The notes: a model not told the origin generated them from the sequence alone. A DNA stretch of 64,000 nucleotides from Sanguibacter keddieii DSM 10542 (GCF_000024925.1 NC_013521.1:4189414-4253413); one strand, 5' to 3'. Counted from the first letter of the stretch, positions 17,311 through 29,064 are shown. Numbers and translations are program-made.

Positions 17311-18881
17311 CGCTGCGTCCCCTCGCTGCTGGTGGTGCTGGTGGTGCTCGTGGCGGTGGTGCTGGCCGTGCTCGGGTCGGTGGCGCTCGGCCCGGCGGTG
17401 CTGCTGCTCGGGCTGGCGGTGCTGCTCCTGCGGCTGAAGACCGCCATCTGCGTCGGGGGCCCGACCTCGGGGTCGTCCTCGCCCACCGGCACGTACCGCA
17501 CCGTGTAGCCGTAGCGCTCCCCCACCTGCTCGGCCCAGTCCGCCAGCTCGGCACGCGTCCACTCGAACCGGTGGTCCGGGTGCCGGAACCCGCCGCCCGC
17601 GAGCGCGGGGTACCGGACGTTGTGCTCGGCGTTCGGCGTGGTCACGAGCACGTGCCGCGGCGCCGCGTGCTCGAAGACCGTGCGCTCGAGGGCTGGCAGG
17701 CGGGGGAGGTCGAGGTGCTCGACCACCTCGGAGAGCACCACGGCGTCGTGCCCCGCGAACCTGTCGTCGCGGTAGGTGACAGAGGACTGCAGCAGCCCGA
17801 GCCGGGCCCGCTGGGCGTCGGGCATCCGGTCGAGACCGAGCCGTCTCTCGGCCCTCGCGAGCTCACGGTGGGAGACGTCGACCCCGAGGACCGACGTGTA
17901 GCGCGGATCGTGCAGGAGCTCACGGAGCAGCGCGCCCTCCCCGCACCCGAGGTCGACGACGGTCGTCGCGCCGAGCGTCTCGAGCTCGGCGAGCAGCGCC
18001 TCGCGCCGCACGCGCGCGAGCGACGGCGGGCGGGGCACGGAGCCCTCGGGGTCGTCGGCGGCCCCGGCTCTCTCGGCGCCCTCGGTGCGTCCAGCACCTT
18101 CGAGGGCGGCGGTCTCGGGGTCGAGACGGCCGACCGCGTCGGCGACGAGGTCGCGCTGGTGGGCGAGGTAGCGGGTGGTGATGGTCTCCTGCTCGGGGTG
18201 CGTGCCGAGCCATTCGCCGGCGGCGCGCAGCAGCTTGTCGACCTCGGTGTCGTCGACCCAGTAGTGCTTGGCGTCGTCGAGGACGGGCAGCAGGACGTAG
18301 AGGTGCGAGAGCGCACGCTGCACGGTGGTCGTGCCCGTGAGGGTCAGGTCGACGTAGCGCGAGTCTCCCCAGGCGGGCACCTGCTCGTCGAGGGGCAGGG
18401 CGCGGGCGTCGACCGTCCAGCCGAGGGGCTCGAAGAGGCGTCGGACCAGGTCGGCGCCGCCACGGCTGGGGAGCGCCGGGACGTGCAGGGTGAGCGGGAC
18501 CTCCTGACCGACGAGCTCGGGGCGGGCGGTGCACACGCCGTTGAGGGCGGAGCGGAACACCCGGCCGAGGGCGACCGCGACGAGGGACGACGCCGCGTAC
18601 GGGCGGTCGTTGACGTACTGGCCCAGCGCGAAGGAGTCCTTGCCGAGCTTCTTGCCGCGCACGAGACCGACGGGGTCGACCTCGAGGAGCAGCGCGACCG
18701 TGCACCGCGCGGCGGTGGCCTCGGGGTAGAAGACGTGCGCCCGACCGACCGGCAGGTCGAGCTCTTGGGCGCGTGCCGGATGCTTGTGCAGCACGAAGCC
18801 CAGGTCAGAGGCGTCGCCGAAGGTACCGGCAGACGAGCCGTCAGTCGTGCCGGTCGAGGTGGTGCCGAGCGTCAGGTACAC
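17307..18881 (-). CDS. hen1: Hen1, 3'-terminal RNA ribose 2'-O-methyltransferase
   Basis: The 524-residue protein has the N-terminal ~250-residue domain that activates Pnkp ligase. A SAM methyltransferase domain follows (VVDLGCGEGALL near 310), with the metal-binding EVVEHLD motif, TTPNAEHNVRYP and HPDHRFEWTR that define Hen1. It methylates the 2'-OH at the break before ligation, which protects the repaired site from renewed cutting. The GTG at 18881 is the start. The C-terminal ~40 residues are a Ser/Thr-rich tail. It is translationally coupled to pnkp and lies 63 bases downstream of the HEPN gene on the same strand. Confidence 0.95.
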   Translation of the reverse strand: MYLTLGTTSTGTTDGSSAGTFGDASDLGFVLHKHPARAQELDLPVGRAHVFYPEATAARCTVALLLEVDPVGLVRGKKLGKDSFALGQYVNDRPYAASSLVAVALGRVFRSALNGVCTARPELVGQEVPLTLHVPALPSRGGADLVRRLFEPLGWTVDARALPLDEQVPAWGDSRYVDLTLTGTTTVQRALSHLYVLLPVLDDAKHYWVDDTEVDKLLRAAGEWLGTHPEQETITTRYLAHQRDLVADAVGRLDPETAALEGAGRTEGAERAGAADDPEGSVPRPPSLARVRREALLAELETLGATTVVDLGCGEGALLRELLHDPRYTSVLGVDVSHRELARAERRLGLDRMPDAQRARLGLLQSSVTYRDDRFAGHDAVVLSEVVEHLDLPRLPALERTVFEHAAPRHVLVTTPNAEHNVRYPALAGGGFRHPDHRFEWTRAELADWAEQVGERYGYTVRYVPVGEDDPEVGPPTQMAVFSRRSSTASPSSSTAGPSATDPSTASTTATSTTSTTSSEGTQR

Positions 18882-18944
18882 CTAGGCATCGTGCCAGACG
18901 TGACGCGGGACACGCTCGAGACCGGACGTCGGTCGGCCGGTCCG

Positions 18945-19334
18945 TCACCCTCTCATCCCGGCGAGGAGGGCGTTCATCGCCCGCTCCGCCGAGGTCAGCT
19001 GACGGGCCTGGACAGGGTTGGCAGAGTAGCCGGCCTTCGTCTTCATGCTCAGCAGCGTGGCGAGTGCTCGGGAGAGCTCGCGCGACACCTTCGCGAGCGC
19101 GTCGACAGCGTCGGCGTGGCTCGCGCCCTTGCTGTACCTGCCTGTCTTGCGCATGAGGATCACGTCGGCGGCTGCGATGCCGGAGTGGACGCAGAGCGTC
19201 ACGAAGGCGTCGTCGAGAGAGTCGTCTCCGTCACCGAGGTCGCGGACGATCTCTGCAGCCACCCGGAACTGCTCGGCCTTCGAGCTGCGGCCGGCGACCT
19301 CCGCAGCCGTCGCGACGGTGTCACGGGGTGCCAC
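18945..19334 (-). CDS. HEPN-domain protein (probable toxin-like partner of the nucleotidyltransferase)
   Basis: This 129-residue helical protein has the pattern of short HEPN proteins: VHSGIAAADVILMRKTGRYSKGASH, with the candidate ribonuclease motif R66-x6-H73, and a C-terminal helix pair. HEPN proteins paired with minimal nucleotidyltransferases form toxin-antitoxin systems in which the HEPN RNase is silenced by AMPylation. The GTG at 19334 follows GGGAG and overlaps the nucleotidyltransferase gene by 14 bases; the longer upstream frame is a shadow. RNase activity is inferred; a non-catalytic HEPN is possible because the spacing is at the upper limit of the R-x4-6-H motif. Confidence 0.72.
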   Translation of the reverse strand: MAPRDTVATAAEVAGRSSKAEQFRVAAEIVRDLGDGDDSLDDAFVTLCVHSGIAAADVILMRKTGRYSKGASHADAVDALAKVSRELSRALATLLSMKTKAGYSANPVQARQLTSAERAMNALLAGMRG

Positions 19335-19971
19335 GCCGTCTCCCTGGTCGCTGGAGCCGGACGAGCCAGGTCGGGGGCCCCGCGAAGACGAGACCGTCGC
19401 GGACCACCTCACCGAGCACCAGGTCGTCCGGGTGCTCGACGACCTCTGCCTCGTCGAGCTCCAGCACCTCGGCGCGGTTCCCCGTCCACCGTCGCACCTG
19501 TCCGGAGAGCGAGGCGACCTGGTCGCCCCACACCTGGTCGTCGACCTCGCCGGGGCGCACGAGGAAGATGTCGATGTCGCTGTCCCCTGTCATCTGCCCT
19601 CGGGCAGCAGAGCCGAAGAGCGCGCCGAACACCGGCGGCGCGCCCCAGGAACGCGTCGTCTCCTCGAGGCGCCCGACGAGGCTCGAGCGCAGGTTGACGA
19701 GTGCCAGGATCGCGGGCGCGGCGAGGTGCTCGTCGTTGAACCTGTAGGCCCCGACGCCGGCGACCGTCTCGCGGTCCACGGTGCCCTCGGCGACGAGCCG
19801 GTTGAGGACCTTTCGGATCCCGGTGAGCGAACCCTTGGAGGTTCCCCCCAGGCGCATCAGTCTCTCTACCTGCCCGGTCGTGAACGTCACCTGAGGTGCG
19901 CTGGCCAGAGCTACGAGGACGTCCCCGTCGAGCGTCGGTGTCACTGTCGCCAGAGGGTGCTGGGTCCGCAT
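19321..19971 (-). CDS. Winged-helix nucleotidyltransferase-domain protein (probable antitoxin)
   Basis: The 216-residue protein has an N-terminal winged helix (residues ~20-80, FTTGQVERLMRL, LTGIRKVLNRLVAEGTVD). A minimal nucleotidyltransferase domain follows with GS at 120-121 and the metal-binding D132/D134 (GSAARGQMTGDSDIDIFLV). Such proteins can AMPylate or otherwise silence a HEPN partner, and the winged helix would let it repress its own promoter. The ATG at 19971 follows GGAGG. A perfect inverted repeat covers the promoter region just upstream (20000-20021), fitting autorepression. It opens the HEPN-Hen1-Pnkp gene run. Confidence 0.8.
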   Translation of the reverse strand: MRTQHPLATVTPTLDGDVLVALASAPQVTFTTGQVERLMRLGGTSKGSLTGIRKVLNRLVAEGTVDRETVAGVGAYRFNDEHLAAPAILALVNLRSSLVGRLEETTRSWGAPPVFGALFGSAARGQMTGDSDIDIFLVRPGEVDDQVWGDQVASLSGQVRRWTGNRAEVLELDEAEVVEHPDDLVLGEVVRDGLVFAGPPTWLVRLQRPGRRRGTP

Positions 19972-19999
19972 CCTGACCTCCCTCCGGGCCGGTGAAACT

Positions 20000-20021
20000 A
20001 TAGTGTCACCACTGACACTAT
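20000..20021. promoter_or_regulatory. Perfect inverted repeat, probable operator of the nucleotidyltransferase/HEPN genes
   Basis: ATAGTGTCA (20000-20008) and TGACACTAT (20013-20021) are perfect 9-base arms with a 4-base spacer in an AT-rich patch. On the minus strand a TATAGT hexamer at 20002-19997 could serve as -10 element about 25 bases before the start codon, so a bound repressor would block transcription. Confidence 0.65.
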
Positions 20022-20798
20022 CTAACGCAGTGGCAGCCACGCCAGGACGTCCTGGATGGTGGCGTCCCACAGGCCCCAGCTGTGGTCCCCCGGACGCAGG
20101 TCGACCGTGAGCGGGACGTCGTGCCGGGCTGCGGTGTCACGGAAGTCGAGGTTGGCCTGCAGCAGGAAGTCCTCGGTGCCGCACATCTGGTAGAGCGCGG
20201 GCAGGGTCGCGGGGTCGACCGTGCTCAGCAGGTGCAGCAGGTCGGAGTCGCTCCCCCGCACCGAGGTGTCCCCGTAGACCTTCCGCAGGACCTCGAAGCC
20301 CTCGCCGCGCTCCAGGACCGCCTCGTGGAGGGACGCGACGTCGAGCGCCCCGGAGAGGCTGGCCGCGGCGGCGATCTCGTGAGGCTTGCGGAGCGCCCAC
20401 TGGAACGCGCCGTAGCCACCCATCGACAGCCCGGCGACGAAGGTGTCCTCGCGGCGGTCCGACAGGTGGAAGAACGAGCGCGCCAACGACGGGAGCTCCT
20501 CGGTGAGGAAGGTCCAGTAGCGGTCGCCGTACACCTCGTCGGAGTAGAAGCTCTTGGCCACCTGCGGCATGACCACGGCGATCCCGAGCTCGGTGGCGTA
20601 GCGCTCGACGGACGTACGGCGCGACCACGTCGTCGCGTCGTCGCTCAGGCCGTGCAGCAGATAGAGGGTCGGCGTCGCGCCAGCGCGCTCGGCGCCCTCC
20701 ATCCCGATCTGCGCGTGGGTCCGCTGCGGCAGCACCACCGTCATGGTGGTGCTCAGGCCGAGCACGTCGGAGAAGAAGTCACAGGTCACGAGAGCCAT
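20022..20798 (-). CDS. Alpha/beta-hydrolase esterase (FrmB/esterase D type)
   Basis: The 258-residue protein has the esterase D/S-formylglutathione hydrolase-like layout: LYLLHGLSDDATTW oxyanion region, nucleophile Ser in GLSMGGYGA, catalytic Asp in the MCGTEDFLL segment and His in GDHSWGLWD. There is no signal peptide, so it acts in the cytoplasm. Tributyrin esterases and S-formylglutathione hydrolases share this fold; actinobacteria lack glutathione, so the latter substrate is unlikely. The ATG at 20798 gives the family start MALVTCDFFSDVLG. It ends at the edge of the nucleotidyltransferase operator. Confidence 0.85.
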   Translation of the reverse strand: MALVTCDFFSDVLGLSTTMTVVLPQRTHAQIGMEGAERAGATPTLYLLHGLSDDATTWSRRTSVERYATELGIAVVMPQVAKSFYSDEVYGDRYWTFLTEELPSLARSFFHLSDRREDTFVAGLSMGGYGAFQWALRKPHEIAAAASLSGALDVASLHEAVLERGEGFEVLRKVYGDTSVRGSDSDLLHLLSTVDPATLPALYQMCGTEDFLLQANLDFRDTAARHDVPLTVDLRPGDHSWGLWDATIQDVLAWLPLR

Positions 20799-20912
20799 GC
20801 AGGACAGCCTAGGGCGCGGGACGGGGCGGCACGCGCTGTCCACAGGGGTGCGCTGTCCGCAGGGGTGGTCTGACCCGCGTACCGGTCTCGCCTGACGGTC
20901 CCCGCCTGGCCG

Positions 20913-21755
20913 TCAGACCTCTGCGGGCGCCCAGCCGTCGGGCGGCAGCAGCAGGTGCCGTGACCCCTGCGTCGCAGTCCATCGCAGGGCGCGGGAGACC
21001 GCGTCGGCGGCGGAGCGCGCCGCGTCGGCCAGGGTCGCGCCGGTGGCCAGCGCCGCGGTCAGGGCGCCGTTGAAGAGGTCACCGGTCCCGTTCGGGGCGT
21101 CGGACTCCTTGATCGAGGGCACCCGGGTGACGGTGTCCCGCTCGACCACGACCGTCTCGATGACGCCGGGCTCGGTGTCGACGAGGTAGCACCCGGTGAC
21201 CACCACGCCGAGCTGCGTAGGACCGAGCAGGGTGCGGGCGGCAGCGGCGAGGTCGTCGACGGACCCTGCGCCCGGGGCGTCGACAGGACGCTCCGTCACG
21301 AGCAGCCCGAGCTCGAACTGGTTCGGGGTGAGGACGTGCGCCCGGCGCACGAGCTCGTCGCGGAGCACCTCGACCACTCCCGGCGCCACGAAGACGCCCG
21401 ACCCCGTGTCGCCCATGACGGGGTCGCAGACGTAGAGGATGCCCGGGCCCGCCACGAGCGCGCGGTCGACGAAGGCGGCGACAGCCTCACCGGTCTCCCG
21501 GGAGCCGAGGTACCCGCTGACCACGCACACGGTGTCGTCGAGGACGCCGTGCTCCTCGAGGCCGAGAAGCAGGTCGGCGACGAGAGTCGGGTCCGTGACA
21601 CGACCGCGGAAGCGGCCGTGGCCGGGGTGGTTGGAGAACAGGACCGTCGGGACGGCGAGGACCGTGAGACCCGCGGCCTGCATCTGCGGCACGGCCGCCG
21701 CGTTGCCGACGTGCCCGGCGACCACCTGGCTCTGGATCGAGACGACAGTGCTCAC
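20913..21755 (-). CDS. pdxY: Pyridoxal kinase
   Basis: The 280-residue ribokinase-family enzyme phosphorylates pyridoxal (B6 salvage). It has the family opening SIQSQVVAGHVGNAAAVPQM, FSNHPGHGRFRG, and the catalytic anion hole PNGTGDLFNG. The GTG at 21755 follows GGGGAG at good distance; the long upstream frame overlaps the aminopeptidase gene and is spurious. It lies 20 bases downstream of the aminopeptidase gene on the same strand, so the two are probably co-transcribed. Confidence 0.9.
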   Translation of the reverse strand: MSTVVSIQSQVVAGHVGNAAAVPQMQAAGLTVLAVPTVLFSNHPGHGRFRGRVTDPTLVADLLLGLEEHGVLDDTVCVVSGYLGSRETGEAVAAFVDRALVAGPGILYVCDPVMGDTGSGVFVAPGVVEVLRDELVRRAHVLTPNQFELGLLVTERPVDAPGAGSVDDLAAAARTLLGPTQLGVVVTGCYLVDTEPGVIETVVVERDTVTRVPSIKESDAPNGTGDLFNGALTAALATGATLADAARSAADAVSRALRWTATQGSRHLLLPPDGWAPAEV

Positions 21756-21775
21756 TGGTGTGCTCCCCGTCGCCC

Positions 21776-23050
21776 TCAGCCGGCGAAGAACGCGCCGACG
21801 GCCGCCGCAAGACCGTGCAGGTCGTCGACGTGCGCGAGCTCGCGGGCGGAGTGCATCGACAGCAGCGGCACGCCGACGTCGACGGTCCGGATCCCGAGGC
21901 GGGTGGCCGTGAGCGGCCCGATGGTCGAGCCGCAGGGGACCGTGTTGTTCGAGACGAACTCCTGGTACGGGACGCCGGCCGCTGCGCAGGCGCCAGCCCA
22001 GAGGGCAGCGCCGTGCGCGTCGGTGGCGTAGCGCTGGTTGGCGTTGATCTTGAGCAGCGGTCCGCGGCCCGCGACGGGCTGGTTCGTCGGGTCGTGCTTC
22101 TCGGGGTAGTTCGGGTGCACCGAGTGCCCTGCGTCCGCAGAGAGGCACCACGAGCCGGCGTAGGCCTGCAGACGCTGCGAGGCGCTCGCGCCGAGCGTCG
22201 CGCCGACGCGGGTGAGCACGTCGTCGAGGAACGGGCCGGAGGCACCCGAGCGGGTCTCCGAGCCGAGCTCCTCGTGGTCGAAGGCCGCCAGGACGCTCAC
22301 GTGGTCCGGGCTCGGCTCCGAGGCCGCGCCCAGCAGCGCGTGCAGGCCTGCGAAGACCGACGTGAGGTTGTCCATGCGGCCGGCCGCGAAGAGCGCGTCG
22401 TCGAGACCGAAGCGTGCCGGCGCCGCGGTGTCGGCGGTGAGGACGTCGTACCCGGCGACGTCGTCGCCGCTGAGCCCGGCCAGCCCGGCGAGGTGCCCGA
22501 GGAGGTCGGCCTGCGACCGGTCACCTACGCCGTAGACGGGGGCGGTGTGCCGCTGGCGGTCGAGCGTGAGCCCGCTGTTGGCCTCGCGGTCGAGGTGGAT
22601 GGCGAGCTGCGGGATGCGCAGGAACGGGCCGGTGCGGACCAGGACCTCGCGGCCGTCGGTCGTGACCAGACGCCCGGCGAGCTCGAGCTCGCGGTCGAGC
22701 CAGGAGTTGAGCAGCGGTCCACCGTAGACCTCGACGCCGGCCTGGAGCCAGCCGTGCGACCCGGTGGTCGGCTTCGGCTTGAGCTTGAAGCCGGGCGAGT
22801 CCGTGTGCGCCCCGAGGACGCGGAAGGGAGTGGTCGGTCCAGCGGTCGCGGGGGCGACCCACGCGATGATCGCGCCGTCACGGACGACGTACCCGCGCTG
22901 CGTGGGGGTCGACCACTCCGCTGCCTCGTCGAGGCGTGCGAAGCCCGCGTCGTCCAGCTGCCGGGCCGCCTCGGCGGCGGTGTGGTACGAGGACGGGCTG
23001 GCCGAGATGAACCGGGCGAGGTCTGCGACGTAGTCGGATGCGGTCTGCAT
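21776..23050 (-). CDS. M18-family zinc aminopeptidase
   Basis: The 424-residue enzyme releases N-terminal amino acids, often acidic ones, from peptides. Metal-binding and catalytic residues are seen in LGAHTDSPG, GRMDNL, FDHEELGS, and MHSARE near the end. Family length is ~420-430. The ATG at 23050 is clear, and the start MQTASDYVADLARFI aligns with the family. It is the first gene of a unit with pdxY; the terminator of the preceding gene lies 50 bases upstream. Confidence 0.92.
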   Translation of the reverse strand: MQTASDYVADLARFISASPSSYHTAAEAARQLDDAGFARLDEAAEWSTPTQRGYVVRDGAIIAWVAPATAGPTTPFRVLGAHTDSPGFKLKPKPTTGSHGWLQAGVEVYGGPLLNSWLDRELELAGRLVTTDGREVLVRTGPFLRIPQLAIHLDREANSGLTLDRQRHTAPVYGVGDRSQADLLGHLAGLAGLSGDDVAGYDVLTADTAAPARFGLDDALFAAGRMDNLTSVFAGLHALLGAASEPSPDHVSVLAAFDHEELGSETRSGASGPFLDDVLTRVGATLGASASQRLQAYAGSWCLSADAGHSVHPNYPEKHDPTNQPVAGRGPLLKINANQRYATDAHGAALWAGACAAAGVPYQEFVSNNTVPCGSTIGPLTATRLGIRTVDVGVPLLSMHSARELAHVDDLHGLAAAVGAFFAG

Positions 23051-23100
23051 CCGACCATCACACCACAGGCCGGGAGGGCTCTACGCCCACCCGGACGCAC

Positions 23101-23131
23101 AGGAGGGCCCCGCCGACGGCGGGGCCCTCCT
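23101..23131 (-). terminator. Terminator hairpin after the GlsB-type gene
   Basis: Perfect 14-bp arms (23101-23114 and 23118-23131) with a 3-base loop, very GC rich, lie between the GlsB-type gene and the aminopeptidase gene. Confidence 0.85.
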
Positions 23132-23163
23132 GTGACAGACGGCAGAGCGTCAGACGCTGTGCG

Positions 23164-23430
23164 TCAGCGGCGCGAGCGCTTGCCCGTGATCGCGGTGTAG
23201 ACGAACAGCACGACGACGGAGCCGAGGATGGCGAGGAGCCAGGTGCGGAGCTCGAAGAACCCGCCGAGCTCGATGTCGAGGAGCAGACCGCCGAGCCAAC
23301 CGCCGACGATCGCGCCGACGATGCCGAGGAGGAGGGTGGCGAGCCAGCCGCCGACAGCGCGGTCCTTGAGGAGCGCCTTCGCGATGGCGCCACAGATGAG
23401 ACCCACGACGATGTAACCAAGAATGCCCAT
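23164..23430 (-). CDS. GlsB/YeaQ/YmgE-family membrane protein
   Basis: The 88-residue protein has three hydrophobic segments and the family pattern MGILGYIVVGLICGAIAK, then Gly-rich GWLATLLLGIVGAIVGGWLGG. Family members are transglycosylase-associated or general stress proteins, often induced by envelope or acid stress; the biochemical role is unknown. The start follows a GGAGG site. It stands alone between a strong terminator and a 409-base region without genes. Confidence 0.9.
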   Translation of the reverse strand: MGILGYIVVGLICGAIAKALLKDRAVGGWLATLLLGIVGAIVGGWLGGLLLDIELGGFFELRTWLLAILGSVVVLFVYTAITGKRSRR

Positions 23431-23839
23431 GACAACCTCCAGAGAAGAATGTGCTCGATGAGAACGTGTTGTGAAGATCGTGGCACCGTTCCCCGGACCG
23501 CGCCCGTCGAACGACGATGATCGCCGTCACACTGCCTCGCGCCCTCTCAGCCGCACGATCCTGCCGACTCTGGACTGGCGGAAACGTCCGCGACATGCTG
23601 GAGAACTACCGCTGCGTTCAGGATGCGCGCCCTCAGGACCGCTGGTAGAACTGTCTCAACGCTCCTCACGGGGCGTGCCAATCCCCTGTGTAAAGCGTCG
23701 CCTCGACGAGAGTCAGGCAGCCCTCCGGGGTTCGGCGGGTGCCACACCTCGTGCCGGTGAGACACCCGCCGACGCTGGGATCGCGCGTGACGAGACCGCG
23801 CACCACCACGACGACTCACACCGCTCCACGGCCAGTACG
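23431..23839. other. Non-coding stretch of 409 bases
   Basis: The region lies between the peptidase E-like gene (upstream on the minus strand) and the GlsB-type gene. The first ~100 bases upstream of the GlsB start are less GC rich and should hold its promoter. I see no convincing gene, tRNA or repeat in the rest; open frames here have poor codon bias. Confidence 0.6.
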
Positions 23840-24478
23840 TCAGACCGTGGCAGAGTGCACCACCTGTGCCGTACCGTCGGCCACCAGCAGCGCCTGGTCG
23901 TCGTCGATCCGCTGGATCGGGAACCTGTCACCGTAGGTGCTGACGATCCGCTCGACGAGGCTCGACGGGTACGGGGGCAGCATGCCGTCGGCGTGCGGCA
24001 GGAGGACGAGGTCCACGAGCCCCAGCCCACGGGTGGACTCGAGGGGCGGGGCCTCGGCGGGGTCGTCCATGAGCGAGAGCGGCTCGACGTCGAGACCCGC
24101 GACCGCGGCACCCGCGCTCGCGCCGAGGTACAGCAGCCCGTCGTCGAGCAGGCCGGGCAGGAGACGGTCCAGGCCGGACCGGCGCAGGTGGTGGAGCAGC
24201 GCGAAGGTGTTCCCGCCGGCGAGATAGAGCGCGTCGAGACCCGCGACGGCCGCGGTGAGCCCGTCGCCCGAGAGGACGGTGAGGTCGACCTCGACGAGGT
24301 CGAGGCCGAAGGACGTGAGGGCCTCCCGGTCGGCGTCGACCCACGGTGCCGAGGGGTAGATGCTCGTCGCCGCGGCGACGAAGCCCACCCGGGGCGCGCC
24401 CGGACCAGGACGGCGACGCTCGTGGACGAACCCGGGGACGGCACCGAGGCCGGCGGAGAGCAGGAGGGCTGAGGTCAT
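23840..24478 (-). CDS. Peptidase E-like (S51/class I glutamine amidotransferase-like) protein
   Basis: The 212-residue protein has the S51 arrangement: LYLAGGNTFALLHHLR, then the nucleophile elbow YLGASAGAAVAG with Ser as nucleophile, and a DLVLLPHADG segment in which His could be catalytic. Peptidase E cleaves Asp-x dipeptides; the wider family includes cyanophycinases and proteins of unknown use. The ATG at 24478 gives MTSALLLSAGLGAVPGFVH. No ribosome site choice conflicts. It lies 123 bases downstream of the isocitrate dehydrogenase gene... on the same strand relative to transcription it follows that gene. Confidence 0.8.
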   Translation of the reverse strand: MTSALLLSAGLGAVPGFVHERRRPGPGAPRVGFVAAATSIYPSAPWVDADREALTSFGLDLVEVDLTVLSGDGLTAAVAGLDALYLAGGNTFALLHHLRRSGLDRLLPGLLDDGLLYLGASAGAAVAGLDVEPLSLMDDPAEAPPLESTRGLGLVDLVLLPHADGMLPPYPSSLVERIVSTYGDRFPIQRIDDDQALLVADGTAQVVHSATV

Positions 24479-24601
24479 GCCCCGAGCCTGCCACGGACCA
24501 CCCACGCCGACGGGCCCGGACCCGGTGCTCTCGCGGAGAGCTCACCCGGTCCAGGCCCGTCAGGTCGTGCGGTGTCGTTCAGGGTCGTTCAGGGTCCTCC
24601 G

Positions 24602-27875
<3,274 letters not shown>

Positions 27876-28259
27876 CCCCGGTGACGCTACACACCGATCG
27901 TCGCGGACGGCGGTCGTGAGCGCGGAGCGACCGTCGCGCCGCTCCTCGGAGCGGCTCCGGGGCGGATCTCTCGTGACATCACAGTGCGGGGGACGCTCGT
28001 CGCGCTGTGCGGGGACGCTCGTCGCGCGTTGCGATGTCGGGTCGTGCCGGGCGCTCCGTGCCGGGGGCGACGCTCGCACTGATCACGCACGACCACGCAC
28101 ATGCGGCGCCGCTACCGCGCACTTCCGCCGACGACCGCGCCACGAGCGCCTGACCGGACCGAGGCTGGTAGGCACGCACGTGTCACCGCGTGCACGACCC
28201 CACGGCGCTCTTCGGCGCGCCTGCTCCACGGACGACCTAGAGAGAGTCAGGACACCCAC
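27876..28259. other. Divergent intergenic region with a 22-base tandem repeat
   Basis: These 384 bases separate glsA from the divergent LATTG-protein gene and must hold both promoters. A 22-base unit (gtgcgggggacgctcgtcgc and onward) occurs at 27984-28005 and again, with one base deleted, at 28007-28027. No gene is supported here. Confidence 0.6.
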
Positions 28260-29003
28260 GTGACCACACCCACATCCCTCCGGCGAACGACCGCCGTCGC
28301 TGCGATCAGCGTCGGTGCGCTGCTGGCGTCTGGGACGGTCGCCGCGGCCGACGAGCACTCGGCCGCGCAGACCGCCGCGAGCGGCGCACGGCCCGTCGCG
28401 GAGCTGACGCTCCACGGCGACTCGATGGTGCACACCTTCGACACGTCCGCACCGGGCGACTCCGTCGAGGGGACGTGGGTCCTGGCGAACCGCGGCACGC
28501 TGGGGACCGCCTTCGACGGCGTCTTCACGCCGGTCGACGAGCACTCCAGGAGCCTGGCGGGGGCACTCGGCGTCGAGTACGGACTGACCGACGAGAACGG
28601 CACGGTCACCAGCTGGGCGCAGGCGGGGACGCTGGCTGCCCCTGTCTCCTACGCGGATGCCCACGGTGGTGGCGCCTTCATCTCCGGGGCCGAGACGACC
28701 GTGATCCCCGTGCGCCTCACGCTCGTCGACCCGAAGATCCTCGAGGGCGACCCGGGCGACGACCACACCGTGGGCGCGACCTTCAGCATCAACTACCTCT
28801 CCCCGGGCGGAGACGGTGGCGCCGGAGACGGCGACGGCGACGGCGACGACGCTGCAGACGGCGGCGCACCTGCACCTGAGGCGTCGGAGCGTGACGACGG
28901 GATCCTGGCGACGACCGGTGCACAGGTCCTCGGGTGGTTGCTCCTCGCACTGGCTGCCGTCACCGTCGGGACCCGTCTGCGCCGCCGGCGCAGCGCAGAC
29001 TGA
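28260..29003 (+). CDS. Secreted cell-wall-anchored protein with LATTG sorting signal
   Basis: The 247-residue protein has a signal peptide (residues 1-30, cut near AAA/DEH), an extracellular beta-rich domain of ~160 residues (AELTLHGDSMVHTFDTSAPGD onward) and an Asp/Gly-rich spacer. A sorting signal follows: LATTG at 216-220, a hydrophobic segment, and RLRRRR. LAxTG is the motif preferred by class E sortases of high-GC actinobacteria. The domain looks like the accessory surface proteins with DUF-type Ig-like folds; the ligand is unknown. The start is GTG at 28260. No sortase gene is in the window. Confidence 0.8.
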   Translation: MTTPTSLRRTTAVAAISVGALLASGTVAAADEHSAAQTAASGARPVAELTLHGDSMVHTFDTSAPGDSVEGTWVLANRGTLGTAFDGVFTPVDEHSRSLAGALGVEYGLTDENGTVTSWAQAGTLAAPVSYADAHGGGAFISGAETTVIPVRLTLVDPKILEGDPGDDHTVGATFSINYLSPGGDGGAGDGDGDGDDAADGGAPAPEASERDDGILATTGAQVLGWLLLALAAVTVGTRLRRRRSAD

Positions 29004-29064
29004 CCCCACCAGGCAGGCTGCGTCCCGACCGGACCAGCACGTCCCGCACCCGAGCGGTGCGCGC

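Noticed and set aside
14461..17508. A 1015-codon plus-strand frame opposite pnkp
   Set aside because: It is the mirror of the pnkp gene in a very high-GC sequence, with no ribosome site and no recognisable domain; Pnkp motifs on the minus strand are unambiguous.
23431..23839. tRNA or small RNA gene in the gap
   Set aside because: No cloverleaf or conserved TPsiC-type box was found, and no clear promoter-terminator pair.
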